Below are positions 53,938-63,598 of a stretch of DNA of 64,000 nt, piece after piece (position 1 is the first letter of the stretch; every line of letters begins with the position of its first letter). The position numbers and the translations under genes were made by a program. Source of the stretch: Spartinivicinus marinus (GTDB lineage: Bacteria > Pseudomonadota > Gammaproteobacteria > Pseudomonadales > Zooshikellaceae); NCBI RefSeq assembly GCF_026309355.1, contig NZ_JAPJZK010000001.1, forward strand, positions 5,848,501 to 5,912,500, read 5' to 3'. The notes beneath the pieces are model-generated. The model worked only from the letters and a program-made list of their open reading frames with translations, was not told the origin of the DNA and ran no database searches.

Positions 53938-56142
53938 ATGCCAAATTTATATAAAATCAACACTAGCTACCTCTATGCTAAACTAACATCAAACAAGTTA
54001 ATTGCTTTATCAGAGTCAGATAGTTTTCTATTAGAGAGAGAAATTTTCTGTGACATACTTACTGAATTTGCTAACGTAAGCTTTAATATCGAAGAAATTG
54101 TAAGTCGATTGTCAAATATACACCCACCCGCTCTCATACTACGTGCATTTAATAAACTTGTATCTTCAAGCCTAGTTATATCCTTAAATAGGGAGCATAA
54201 TATTCCTATTCATACTGATATAACTTTTTTAGTGAATCATACACCAACCAGCCTCAAAGATAAGGTGAAACTAATTGAGCTTGAGAAAAACTGCACTATC
54301 CACCCTTTACTGATACAACATGGTTTTAAGCTTTCTAATAATACTGATTTTTCGATTGTAGTAGTTAATGATTACCTTGACCCAAAGCTGGTTCAAATCA
54401 ACCAAACCCAATTGAAAAATCAATCGCCTTGGTTGTTATTTAAACCCTTTGGAAACCAGGTCAGGATAGGTCCATTATTTGTACCAGGTAATAATACCCT
54501 ATGCTGGCAATGCCTTGCTTATCGACTAAAAATGCACCAACCTTTTGCTTACTTAGTTGATAATGCAAGTAAGGTTATAAAACGAGCTAAACCTTTAGCA
54601 ACAGAAGAGTCATTAACTATAGCTGTCAGACAACTTAAAAAAGTACTAGCAGAAATAGACTTAAAAGATGGTAGTCATTTATCATCAATATTGTGCCTTA
54701 ACCTGGTAGAAGGAAAACTAGAGAGTCATAATGCTTATAAACGTCCTCAATGCCCAGAATGTGGAATGCCTTATAAGATTGACTATAGCAATCTACAAAT
54801 AAATAATGAAAGCACAATTAGCGACTGTTCCGGAGGTTATCGTAGCACTTCTCCAGAATTGACATACAACAAGTATCAATATTTAATTGACCCAATCACA
54901 GGTATTATTCCAGCCCTTAGACATTATAGCAACGCAAATACTGCTCCTCTTTTTAACTATTCATCAGGACGCAACTTAGCCTTACAAAGTAAAAACTTAT
55001 TTTGGTTAAATAATCATCTTCGATCCTGTAGTGGTGGAAAAGGAAAAAGTACTCAACAAGCCAAAGCTGGTGCATTATGCGAAGCTATAGAGCGTTATTC
55101 AATGATGTACCATGAACAACAGCCTTGTAAGGTTGCCAGTTTGGTTGAACTAGGCAATATCGCTATACATCCCAATAGCTGTATGAATTTTAGTGAACAG
55201 CAGTTTGCAAACAGAGAATCGATTAACCAACAATGCTCATCATTTTACTCATTAGTTCCTATAAAATTTGACTCTCATCAGCAGCTTGATTGGGCTTCAG
55301 TTTACTCTCTAATCAACAAAGAAATAAAATACTTACCCTCTGCCTACTGTTATGCTCAATATCCACATGAAGATGAATCAGCATTGATCGCCTATCCAGA
55401 TTCTAACGGCTGTGCTGCCGGAAATACCTATGCTGAGGCTATCTTACAAGGCTCACTAGAACTCATCGAACGTGATGCTGCTGCAATCTGGTGGTATAAT
55501 AAAATACTCAGACCAGAAGTTGACTTACATAATATAGGCAATGATTACATTGCAACTCTTCTTGATTTTTATCGATCAAAAGAGCGAAGCTTATTTGTCC
55601 TCGATATTACCACTGACTTAGGTATACCAGCTTTTGTTGCTGTTTCATACAACCTATCCAATAACAAAGAAATCATATATGGCTTTGGTTGTCATTTAAA
55701 TACTTTAATTGCAGTCGAGCGCAGTATTATTGAGCTAAACCAACTACTTCCTATACTGCTGGATAAAAAGCTTGATCAATTGGACCACCAACTAAATGAC
55801 TGGTTAACCTTACAAAGTATTGATGATCACCCTTATTTACTCCCTAGTAATTCTAATAAAATAAATCCTCTCAACCACTACCCTGATGATCACCCTACAA
55901 CTATTTCATCAGCTGTTAACAAAATAACTGACCACTTTGCAAAAGCTGAGATTGATTTATTCATGTTAGATTTAACTCAACCTGATATTGGTATGCCGGT
56001 TGTGAAAACGATTGCACCAGGCTTAAGGCATTTTTGGCGAAGAACTGGACCAGGCAGGTTATATACTGTCCCAGTTAAAATGGGATGGCTTGATAGTGCT
56101 TACAATGAAGATGAGCTAAACCCATATAGTATTGTCATCTAG
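53938..56142 (+). CDS. Fused TOMM cyclodehydratase (E1-like leader-binding part plus YcaO)
   Basis: 734 aa. The N-terminal 270 residues resemble the ocin-ThiF/cyclodehydratase partner, with two Cys pairs for zinc (CWQC near 190 and CPECG near 279). The C-terminal part is a YcaO domain with the ATP-binding motifs SGGKGKSTQQAKAGALCEAIERYS and NGCAAGNTYAEAILQGSLELIERDAAAIWWY. Such fusions install azoline rings on Cys/Ser/Thr of a precursor. The end, NPYSIVI, lacks the Pro-rich tail of many YcaO enzymes. A small GGGG/CCCC hairpin (53911-53925) lies just before its GAGGA site. Confidence 0.9.
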   Translation: MPNLYKINTSYLYAKLTSNKLIALSESDSFLLEREIFCDILTEFANVSFNIEEIVSRLSNIHPPALILRAFNKLVSSSLVISLNREHNIPIHTDITFLVNHTPTSLKDKVKLIELEKNCTIHPLLIQHGFKLSNNTDFSIVVVNDYLDPKLVQINQTQLKNQSPWLLFKPFGNQVRIGPLFVPGNNTLCWQCLAYRLKMHQPFAYLVDNASKVIKRAKPLATEESLTIAVRQLKKVLAEIDLKDGSHLSSILCLNLVEGKLESHNAYKRPQCPECGMPYKIDYSNLQINNESTISDCSGGYRSTSPELTYNKYQYLIDPITGIIPALRHYSNANTAPLFNYSSGRNLALQSKNLFWLNNHLRSCSGGKGKSTQQAKAGALCEAIERYSMMYHEQQPCKVASLVELGNIAIHPNSCMNFSEQQFANRESINQQCSSFYSLVPIKFDSHQQLDWASVYSLINKEIKYLPSAYCYAQYPHEDESALIAYPDSNGCAAGNTYAEAILQGSLELIERDAAAIWWYNKILRPEVDLHNIGNDYIATLLDFYRSKERSLFVLDITTDLGIPAFVAVSYNLSNNKEIIYGFGCHLNTLIAVERSIIELNQLLPILLDKKLDQLDHQLNDWLTLQSIDDHPYLLPSNSNKINPLNHYPDDHPTTISSAVNKITDHFAKAEIDLFMLDLTQPDIGMPVVKTIAPGLRHFWRRTGPGRLYTVPVKMGWLDSAYNEDELNPYSIVI

Positions 56143-56173
56143 CTTTATTTTATTAAGGAAAATATTTGGTCAT

Positions 56174-56198
56174 GCCCCACTTCACTTTCTTCTGGGGC
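56174..56198 (+). terminator. Possible hairpin after the YcaO gene
   Basis: GCCCCA-N13-TGGGGC. There is no T-run behind it, so termination is only a possibility. Confidence 0.3.
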
Positions 56199-56290
56199 TA
56201 TAATGAACTGTCCCTAGCTATTCCTACACAACATGGCATACTAGCTCACCTAAACAACGGTTGACTCTAGCAAAAGACACTATAAGCATA

Positions 56291-57187
56291 ATGATGGAAG
56301 TGACACACCACCCTTTGAAAGGTGCCGCCTGGATGCTCAGTGCTGGGTTGGCCTTTGCGTTAATTAATACCTTAACTCAAGTGTTGAGCATTCAGATGAA
56401 AATGAACTCAACCTCAGTAGCATTCATTCAATATGCCATTGCATTAATTGTGTTCATCCCTTGGGTATATAAAACAGGCATTAAAGCCACTTTAAGTACG
56501 TCATATCCTGCTCTTCATGTATTACGGGTCGTACTCGCTGTTGTTGGTATACAGCTTTGGATTTGGGCGTTAGCTTACCCTATCCCCATTTGGCAAGGCA
56601 TCGCGTTGCTAATGACCTCTCCTTTAATGGCAACGTTAGGTGCAGGTCTGTTTCTGAAAGAGCGGGTCGGTTTATACCGCTGGTTGGCGACACTCGTTGG
56701 CTTTTGTGGAGCAATGTTAATTTTAGAGCCCTGGTCAGAATCCTTTAATTGGGCTGCATTGCTGCCACTGGGTGCCGCGTTTTTTTGGGCAAGCTACTCC
56801 TTAATGGTTAAGCGTTTAAGTCGAGACGACACATCCAGTACAATGGTGATGTACTTATTACTGCTCATGACCCCTTTTAATGCTTTATTGGCTTTTTCAG
56901 ACTTTACCCAACCAGCAAACCTTAACGCTTGGCTATTTTTAGTGTGTATTGGATTACTCACCGCCTTTGCTCAGTGGGCGATTGCAAGGGCTTATGCTGT
57001 TGCTGATGCAGCATTTGTGCAACCTTGGGATCACTTTAAACTACCCGTGAATGTATTAGCCGGTTACTTGGTATTCGGCTGGATGCCACCAGGACGCTTA
57101 TGGCTAGGAGCAGCCATGATCATTTTAGCTGTGGCATTTATTACCCACTGGGAAAACCGCGAGCAACAAGTGGCAGTAAAAGTGTAA
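56291..57187 (+). CDS. EamA/DMT-family inner-membrane transporter
   Basis: About ten hydrophobic helices in two EamA repeats. The first starts GAAWMLSAGLAFALINTLTQ and the second ends in VLAGYLVFGWMPPGRLWLGAAMIILAV, with the ERVG loop between repeat helices. I start at ATG 56291; a TTG 30 bases upstream is possible, and neither has a clear ribosome site. The substrate is unknown. It follows the TOMM cluster by 118 bases after a possible terminator; a link as a product exporter is not supported by the sequence. Confidence 0.8.
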   Translation: MMEVTHHPLKGAAWMLSAGLAFALINTLTQVLSIQMKMNSTSVAFIQYAIALIVFIPWVYKTGIKATLSTSYPALHVLRVVLAVVGIQLWIWALAYPIPIWQGIALLMTSPLMATLGAGLFLKERVGLYRWLATLVGFCGAMLILEPWSESFNWAALLPLGAAFFWASYSLMVKRLSRDDTSSTMVMYLLLLMTPFNALLAFSDFTQPANLNAWLFLVCIGLLTAFAQWAIARAYAVADAAFVQPWDHFKLPVNVLAGYLVFGWMPPGRLWLGAAMIILAVAFITHWENREQQVAVKV

Positions 57188-57309
57188 AATGTACCTACCC
57201 TATCCCTTTGACTTCATTAGCAATAAAGTGGTTTGATTTCTGCAAAAAGCTGATTGGTTGCCACTTAAATCAATTGTTACAAGCATAGCTGAAAGGGGGG
57301 ATACATTGG

Positions 57310-58554
57310 TTATTTTGTTATTGACTCCCAGATAGTTTTTGTCATTTGAACATATCCTTCTTTAGTCAAATAACTGGGGATAACTAAATCTGAACCTTGG
57401 TAACCGTTTTTAGTAAAATCGATGGCAAGGCCACCCAAATCAAATGCTGCTGTTTTGGCATAGCTAACAAAGTTGTCTCGAGTAATAGGGCTTGGCATTT
57501 GCTCTAATAATTTTGCTGTCATTTTACCAACGATATAGCCTTCTAAAGAAACAAAACCGAATTTTGTACCTAATGCAGTTTTTGCTTCCTGAACAATCGG
57601 CAAATCTGAGTTAAGCAATGGTACTACTTGTGTCATGATTACCCGCTCATGAACGCCAAATCCCACTAGTTTTTCTTTAAGTACATTAGCACCAGTAAAA
57701 GATACGGCTGAGAAAATCCAGTTTTCTGTATTGGTTTTGTTAGCCAAACGAATCATTTGCGAAATATTATCGTAAGCCCCGACTGTAACAACTAACCGGC
57801 ATTTGCTGTTATTGGTTTGCTCCCAATTTTTTAATGACTCATAGCCAGGGTTAATTTCTCGGGTGTTACGTTTATAAACGCCTACTGGACCTACTTTATT
57901 TCGTGGTGGGTTATCACCTGTCATACTAATCATATTGGTCAGCTTATTTAATAGCTCACTATCTGCGTTGGCTTTTTCTAAAGCCAACTTTATTCCCGTT
58001 AAGCCAGCCATTCCATAAGCATCATTTTGTACATAAGCACAAACCTCTGTGGGCTTTAATCCATGATCTAGAGCCGCATTAATAACCGCTTCTGTTTCTT
58101 GAACATAGCTGGCTCGATAATTAATAACAGGACCAGGACCTGGCCGTAACAAGCCGGCCCCTGTAAAAAAGCCCACTGCGGGAACCTGTTGTTTAGCTAA
58201 AACTGGTAAGGTAACCTTGGCTGTTGGCGTACCTACATTACCAATCATCAAAAATATATTTTCTTTTATCAGCTTGTTTGTCGCTTTGACAGCAAGATCA
58301 GGCTCATAGCCATCATTTTCAAAAACAACCTCGATTGTTTTTCCTTTAACAGTAACACCCGAAAAAGCGGCTTCCAGGCCCTGCCGCATTCCCACACCTA
58401 AACTTCTCGCTCGGCCCCTAAGGGCAAGTACACTACCCAGTTTAATTTTATCTGCTGAAACACCTGCTCCCTCTTTTGCATAAACCACTGCAGTAGGTGC
58501 TGTTAATAAGAGTGAAATTAAACCAAAAGAACATAGTGAGTAAAACATCTTCAT
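57310..58554 (-). CDS. ABC-type branched-chain amino-acid-like periplasmic binding protein
   Basis: 414 aa with signal peptide (FYSLCSFGLISLLLTAPTAVVYA). The Leu/Ile/Val-binding fold follows: ADKIKLGSVLALRGRARSLG, GYEPDLAVKATNKLI and FLMIGNVGTPTAKVTLPVL. No permease or ATPase lies beside it, so it is an orphan, possibly a sensor input or served by a distant transporter. Confidence 0.85.
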   Translation of the reverse strand: MKMFYSLCSFGLISLLLTAPTAVVYAKEGAGVSADKIKLGSVLALRGRARSLGVGMRQGLEAAFSGVTVKGKTIEVVFENDGYEPDLAVKATNKLIKENIFLMIGNVGTPTAKVTLPVLAKQQVPAVGFFTGAGLLRPGPGPVINYRASYVQETEAVINAALDHGLKPTEVCAYVQNDAYGMAGLTGIKLALEKANADSELLNKLTNMISMTGDNPPRNKVGPVGVYKRNTREINPGYESLKNWEQTNNSKCRLVVTVGAYDNISQMIRLANKTNTENWIFSAVSFTGANVLKEKLVGFGVHERVIMTQVVPLLNSDLPIVQEAKTALGTKFGFVSLEGYIVGKMTAKLLEQMPSPITRDNFVSYAKTAAFDLGGLAIDFTKNGYQGSDLVIPSYLTKEGYVQMTKTIWESITK

Positions 58555-58624
58555 TGGTTCTTCCTACTACTTGGTTATGACAGTGATATTACTGTCCTGA
58601 GTATAGTGCAAACCAATGACAGTG

Positions 58625-59416
58625 CTAATTCATCTCAGGCATAGAAGCTTGTAATTCAATCAAACTATTCTGATTGACTTTGATAATACCTCGCTTGGGT
58701 CGATCAAGGTCAATGATAATAAAAACTAGTAGCACTATCATTGCAACCATAATATAAGTGACAAAAGGGACTCGATTACCTGTCACGCCAGAGGCATAGC
58801 CAACGATGCTACCTGTCATCAGAAATGTGCCATATAGAATGAACAGAACAAGTTCAGGGACGTGTCGATTTAACTCAGCTGAACGCTTACTAAAAATATC
58901 AATCAGTAAATTAAGTGACTCAATAAATAATCTAGTATTAATGTAATTTTTGCCCTGCTCAGCTGCTTGCTTAACTTGCAACCAAAGTAGATTATGGATC
59001 TGGGTAGCCTTGGTACTTAACACTTTCCTTTTTTCATTATCTACCAGAGAAATGCTGCTAACCTGTACACGAATATTCAAGTAATCGATTAGTAAAGGGT
59101 TTATATGTTTACGAACCGCCGGCGGTAGCAGTTGTGTTCGAAGATACGTCGTACTAATCGTATTTGCTTCATCTACAACCAGGTTGCTGCGGCTATCAAA
59201 CCGTTGCAATGATAATGAAAAGGTAAAACCCAGGAGCAATGCTAGCAACCCAAGTAACGAGTTTTGAATCGTATTGACTTGTGCTTTAGATGATTCATTA
59301 ACTAGCCCCTGCTTTGATCGCCCAATACGATCTCCCATCTCTATGCAAAGTGCCATAGAGATGAAAAGAATACTACAGATTAACAAACTACTTTGGTCAT
59401 ACATCACTTCTCGCAT
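58625..59416 (-). CDS. Bestrophin-like (DUF4239-type) membrane protein
   Basis: 263 aa. Four hydrophobic helices: two N-terminal (LLICSILFISMALCIEMG; LLGLLALLLGFTFSLSLQRF) and two C-terminal (LVLFILYGTFLMTGSIVGYAS; FVTYIMVAMIVLLVFIIIDLDRP). The DEANTISTTYLRTQLLPP segment after helix 2 is typical of this family. It may be a channel, but no function is shown for bacterial members of this kind. Confidence 0.7.
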   Translation of the reverse strand: MREVMYDQSSLLICSILFISMALCIEMGDRIGRSKQGLVNESSKAQVNTIQNSLLGLLALLLGFTFSLSLQRFDSRSNLVVDEANTISTTYLRTQLLPPAVRKHINPLLIDYLNIRVQVSSISLVDNEKRKVLSTKATQIHNLLWLQVKQAAEQGKNYINTRLFIESLNLLIDIFSKRSAELNRHVPELVLFILYGTFLMTGSIVGYASGVTGNRVPFVTYIMVAMIVLLVFIIIDLDRPKRGIIKVNQNSLIELQASMPEMN

Positions 59417-59593
59417 TAAAATTGAATATCCATCTCAATATGAAATTTAAATTCAAGGACACTGCTAATACTTAGAATAGACGGGAATTCACTTGCGTAT
59501 AAAACAGAATAAGGCTTACTACGGTTGATGGTCTAATAACCACTCAAAAAGTTGGAGTAGGATAGCCTTGGGAGTCAAATCTAGCAGTCAATA

Positions 59594-60976
59594 TCAAACA
59601 AGCTTGTCATATAGTTGGTCTATTTTGAGTAAGTCAGTTGATTCCGTTTGTTGAATAAGCCGTTGCAAATGTTCAATGACTCCTTTTCGATCAGCTTTGT
59701 ACCCTAAAAACATTTCACCAGCATTACCTTGACTATCATGTAATAGATGATCGACTCCCTGGTGGTTGGAAGTGTTGTTCATTGTCTGCAAATCATCACT
59801 CAACTTAATTAAGTTGGCACGCATTACCTGTTGAATATGCGCAACAGCTTCTGTGTTATTGCTTGATATGTCATTAGGGGTGGTAAGAATATTAAAAATT
59901 AAACGCAATCTAAGGTATTTACTGGCTAAAAAATCTTTCCCAAAACGGCCACTCTCTGATTTTTTCATCTCTCCTAGTGCGACATCTTTATCCAAAAAAT
60001 AAGACAATGTGTGAATTTTAGGCTGCTGTGTTTCCCCCTGTGGATAGTAAATTCTGCCACTGGCTGCTTCCATCAGCTCTTGGGCACTGATTAGATGTTT
60101 AGATTCTGGTGGCACTTCATCATCTACTCGGGCACCCACTTTATCATGTAAAACCTTTAGAAAGTCTGTCAGTATGGGGACTAACTCATTTCGATACACT
60201 TTATACGTTTGATTATCACATGAGAACATCACATCAATATCGGACCCTTTTTTTTGGCTACCTGTTGCATATGATCCATATAAACATGAAATAAATGTCC
60301 CCCCTAAATGGGTCGATAGTGCTTCACGAAATTCTTGTATTAATCCTTTAACATCAGGGGTTTCACCCGTATCTCGTGCTTTGATCTCAGCAATCGTATT
60401 TTTTATTGTCTGCAATGCTTCTGGTGCTTGCTTTACATGAGCTAGCGTACAAGGGTAATCGTATGTCTCCTGCTTCGTTCCACGAAGCCTATAATCATCA
60501 CTTTTTTTAACCGAAGGACTATCGACTATTTCTTGGTCGTGGGTTAGAAATGTATGCTCTCGAACAAATAATTCTTTTGATGCAACCTCATCGCTGTTTA
60601 ATTTCAATACTTTAAACCATAAATAATCAGGCTGACTTTTCTTATCAACTTGGTCATACAATTCATGATTAGGACCTCGTTTTGAGTGCAAGGCAACTGC
60701 GGTATCAATTGTCAGTTCATCTCCCTGCTGTATTTCCACTTCCTTCGTTGAGCCCATCAACGAGTTACCCTGCTTTTCAACCAGATGACTTAATCCTGTG
60801 ACGACAACCCCAAGTTGTTTGACTGCTGGGTTATACTCTTGAACTGATTGATTAATATTTTCAGTACTTATTTGCCGTTGTGGATGAATTTGTTTGGTTT
60901 TATTCGTTATCTGTATCTCTGTTTGCTGTGGCAGCAAGGGAGAAAAACTGGCTTGTCGATTAATGCCTAACGGCAT
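59594..60976 (-). CDS. Nucleotidyltransferase-fold protein (460 aa)
   Basis: The middle carries the polymerase-beta-like motif LYGSYATGSQKKGSDIDVMF near residue 235-255, with the Gly-Ser and paired Asp that bind metal and nucleotide. The N-terminal 170 residues are Gln/Lys-rich and unlike any domain I know. The C-terminal part is helical. It lies 50 bases downstream of the PLP decarboxylase gene in the same direction, so the two may act together, for example adding a nucleotide or sugar nucleotide to a product. That is speculation. Confidence 0.75.
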   Translation of the reverse strand: MPLGINRQASFSPLLPQQTEIQITNKTKQIHPQRQISTENINQSVQEYNPAVKQLGVVVTGLSHLVEKQGNSLMGSTKEVEIQQGDELTIDTAVALHSKRGPNHELYDQVDKKSQPDYLWFKVLKLNSDEVASKELFVREHTFLTHDQEIVDSPSVKKSDDYRLRGTKQETYDYPCTLAHVKQAPEALQTIKNTIAEIKARDTGETPDVKGLIQEFREALSTHLGGTFISCLYGSYATGSQKKGSDIDVMFSCDNQTYKVYRNELVPILTDFLKVLHDKVGARVDDEVPPESKHLISAQELMEAASGRIYYPQGETQQPKIHTLSYFLDKDVALGEMKKSESGRFGKDFLASKYLRLRLIFNILTTPNDISSNNTEAVAHIQQVMRANLIKLSDDLQTMNNTSNHQGVDHLLHDSQGNAGEMFLGYKADRKGVIEHLQRLIQQTESTDLLKIDQLYDKLV

Positions 60977-61026
60977 AATGCTTTCCTTTATAAAAATTTT
61001 TCGAGTTACGATAGGCGATCACAACA

Positions 61027-62715
61027 TTAACGAATTGGCGCGATCAACTCTTGATCTGTAATACAGCGGACACCCGTCTCAATGGCCTGCTCATATTGGG
61101 CAAAAACAGTCATTATTTTTCCCGTTAATTTCTCTGCTTGTAACGTTGTTAAGCCGGGCGTCATATTATAGCAAATAAAACCATGGCCTACATTTTCACC
61201 ATAACTCTTTCGAAAGTCTTTAATAATACTAATGCTTGGCACATCATCACCCATGTTAGTTCGCTCAGTGATATAGCGGTAAAAATCTTCGTGAAGCTGG
61301 TGTGGCTCATACTGTTGAGCCAGTGTAGTTGAGGGGTTAAGGGTAAAAATCACTTCCCAACCTAAGGAACTGTCGTTTAAAACGGCAGCATGTTGATAAC
61401 GTCGTATACTCGCTTTAATTTGTTCTGCTGACGCCAACAACTGTGCTAAATAAGCTCTAAGCCCTTGTTTTCCTAGCCGTTGTAAAGCGGTCCAAGCACT
61501 CGCAATGCCTGATGCAGGCCGAGAGTTTTCAAGGGTATGATCAAATGCTCTGAGTTCACCATACTGTCGTTCTTTTACAGAACCATCATTTTCTGTACGA
61601 GTCGTTATAGCCAATGCTTTACTAATAAAAAAACTTGAAGCATAGGGGCAAAGTGCATTTTTATGAAAGTCGACCCCAAACGAATCAAATCTATGCATGC
61701 CTTGTAATTTATCCAAGACCGATTGAATTTTTAACTGAATGTCAGGATGAATATTCATCTTCTGATAGATACTCGTCGGTGCTTGTAAAAAGCTGAACCA
61801 CAACCAGCCAATAACACTATCCAGATGTAAATAAGGAAAATAATCCAGTTGATGGCTATCAACTACTTCAGTTACTGTATTATGGATCACTTGCGTGTTA
61901 TCACAAAGAAAATCCAGCGTAGTCCCTCCACAAGCAATAATCGCCGCCACTCGTTTCCCTTTAGCAATTTGCGACTCAAACGCTGCTTTCAATTCATTGG
62001 CCTGCATACCATTTGATGAATGAATGGGAACCCGAATACATTGCTGGGTCCCCAGCCCTAATAGACTGCATGTGTGTTCTAATGAATAATGTGCCCCATC
62101 TGCGGTTAAAATGACTAAATCATTTGGTATACCCTTTTGATCAGCGTCAGACGCTATGCGAGTGATAGCAGACTTAATCGCATAAAAAAGAGTGATTTTG
62201 CCACCATTACAGGCAATTCCTGTTGCCTGATCCCATCCGATCAACTTCCCTATGCTCCGGGCAACTTGCTGTTCAAACAACAATGCTTTCCCACCGTAAG
62301 TGTCCATAATCGCATTCACATTATAAAGTTGCATTAGGGATGCAGCGACAATGGTGTCCAACATGGGGTTAGGTACCATATTAAAGACTGCATGGGGAGA
62401 TTGTGGCCTGATACTACCATCAACAATATTCGCTAAAGCTTCCAACACCTGTTCACTATTTTTACCTGTCTCACAAATCAAGTTTTTTTCTATTTTCTCT
62501 TCATAACAAAATGCGTTAACTGGAAATTTCGGCCCTTGCGCTTCTTTTGCTTGAATACACTGATAGCCGTATTTTAATTTCTCAAAAAAGTGATCAATAT
62601 AACGGCCGCTATTGTGAAAAAACTCAGATTGAGGAGGCAGCTGGTCAGAGTTCTCTGAACTACGGGGCGATTTTTTATTACTATCAAGTGTTACTTCTTC
62701 TAAATTAAAATGCAT
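61027..62715 (-). CDS. PLP-dependent group II decarboxylase-like enzyme (562 aa)
   Basis: Typical aromatic/glutamate decarboxylase layout: PHAVFNMVPNPMLDTIVAASL at the start of the fold, TGIACNGGKITLFYAIKSAI for cofactor phosphate binding, LHLDSVIGWLWF for the Asp near the pyridine, and SFGVDFHKNALCPY with the likely Schiff-base Lys. The usual histidine-rich stacking region is less clear. The substrate is not predictable. It pairs with the nucleotidyltransferase gene downstream. Confidence 0.82.
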   Translation of the reverse strand: MHFNLEEVTLDSNKKSPRSSENSDQLPPQSEFFHNSGRYIDHFFEKLKYGYQCIQAKEAQGPKFPVNAFCYEEKIEKNLICETGKNSEQVLEALANIVDGSIRPQSPHAVFNMVPNPMLDTIVAASLMQLYNVNAIMDTYGGKALLFEQQVARSIGKLIGWDQATGIACNGGKITLFYAIKSAITRIASDADQKGIPNDLVILTADGAHYSLEHTCSLLGLGTQQCIRVPIHSSNGMQANELKAAFESQIAKGKRVAAIIACGGTTLDFLCDNTQVIHNTVTEVVDSHQLDYFPYLHLDSVIGWLWFSFLQAPTSIYQKMNIHPDIQLKIQSVLDKLQGMHRFDSFGVDFHKNALCPYASSFFISKALAITTRTENDGSVKERQYGELRAFDHTLENSRPASGIASAWTALQRLGKQGLRAYLAQLLASAEQIKASIRRYQHAAVLNDSSLGWEVIFTLNPSTTLAQQYEPHQLHEDFYRYITERTNMGDDVPSISIIKDFRKSYGENVGHGFICYNMTPGLTTLQAEKLTGKIMTVFAQYEQAIETGVRCITDQELIAPIR

Positions 62716-63177
62716 GATTTACCTAATACTCACGCGCAAAGGGCATACCAATTTAGTCATGATATTTCATTGTGTTTCATCAGCAGAATATATGTGTAAA
62801 TTATCTGTAAATAAGCTGGGTGATTGGTCAATGACACTTATGAAACATCTGCTTTTTGGGCATATGAACACTGGCTTACCTTGCTTCAGGCTAATAAATG
62901 ATTTTCAATTATTCTACAATTAAGAATACTTAAGAATTAACTTAAATACCTCTTGGTAAGGTTTTACACACTTGATGCTATCAGAAAAGCTATTCTGATA
63001 TTTGTTGCATACGGACTAATTTTTTTAACTTTGTTATTGGTTTTAAATAGGTGTTATGCTGTTTGATTTAATAAAAATAGTGCCTTATTATTTTTAGCCT
63101 AGAGTAGAATAATTATTAGAGACAATATTAATGAGTAGGCCGATTTAAAATTAATTAATACAACAGTAAATTTTGAA

Positions 63178-63318
63178 TTAAAAAATTACATTTAAAATAG
63201 GAGTACGCCACCTAGTGATTAGAAAAAGTGCTTTTTCAACATAAGTGGGTTTATTTTTCGATTCAGCGAAAATAGCCAGTACTTGTTGTTTAATGGCCTG
63301 CTCGACGACTTGATCCAT
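63178..63318 (-). CDS. Possible small ORF (46 aa), low confidence
   Basis: ATG at 63318 with AAAGGAATG upstream on the minus strand. It encodes MDQVVEQAIKQQVLAIFAES, then KNKPTYVEKALFLITRWRTP and a short tail. No family recognised. The gap 62716-63598 contains no other gene that I can support; the overlapping short frames near 63283-63715 look spurious. Confidence 0.3.
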   Translation of the reverse strand: MDQVVEQAIKQQVLAIFAESKNKPTYVEKALFLITRWRTPILNVIF

Positions 63319-63507
63319 TGGTTACCGCATTCCTTTTTTAAAAATTCTCTTGTAGTTCGTCGCAAACGTTCGTGGATATGGGATAACAGGGCGTTCTATC
63401 TTCTGTTTCCCATATCAGGTACTGGATTTCTCGCCACCTACGCTGTTCAACTGGGGTTGGATGAACGATCCAGAACCTTATGAGGCATGGATGCCGATTA
63501 GAGCAGT

Positions 63508-63558
63508 GACCATCAAGGATGATGGGAATGCAGTTTATGCAAGGAGCATTCAACTGTC
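63508..63558. repeat. Second copy of the two-hairpin core found at 14511-14561
   Basis: 51 bases align without gaps to 14511-14561 at 42 positions. Hairpin 1 is kept by a compensating pair: CCACC/GGTGG there, CCATC/GATGG here. Hairpin 2 keeps CAGTT/AACTG. No TATACCC ends surround this copy, so the core seems able to exist apart from the repeat element. Confidence 0.6.
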
Positions 63559-63598
63559 TGCGTGTTCTGTATCGTTTATGCAACCCCTTTTTCCTTAT

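Noticed and set aside
56261-57187. EamA transporter as exporter of the TOMM product
   Set aside because: Separated by a gap with a possible terminator; EamA proteins are widespread and there is no sequence evidence for the link.
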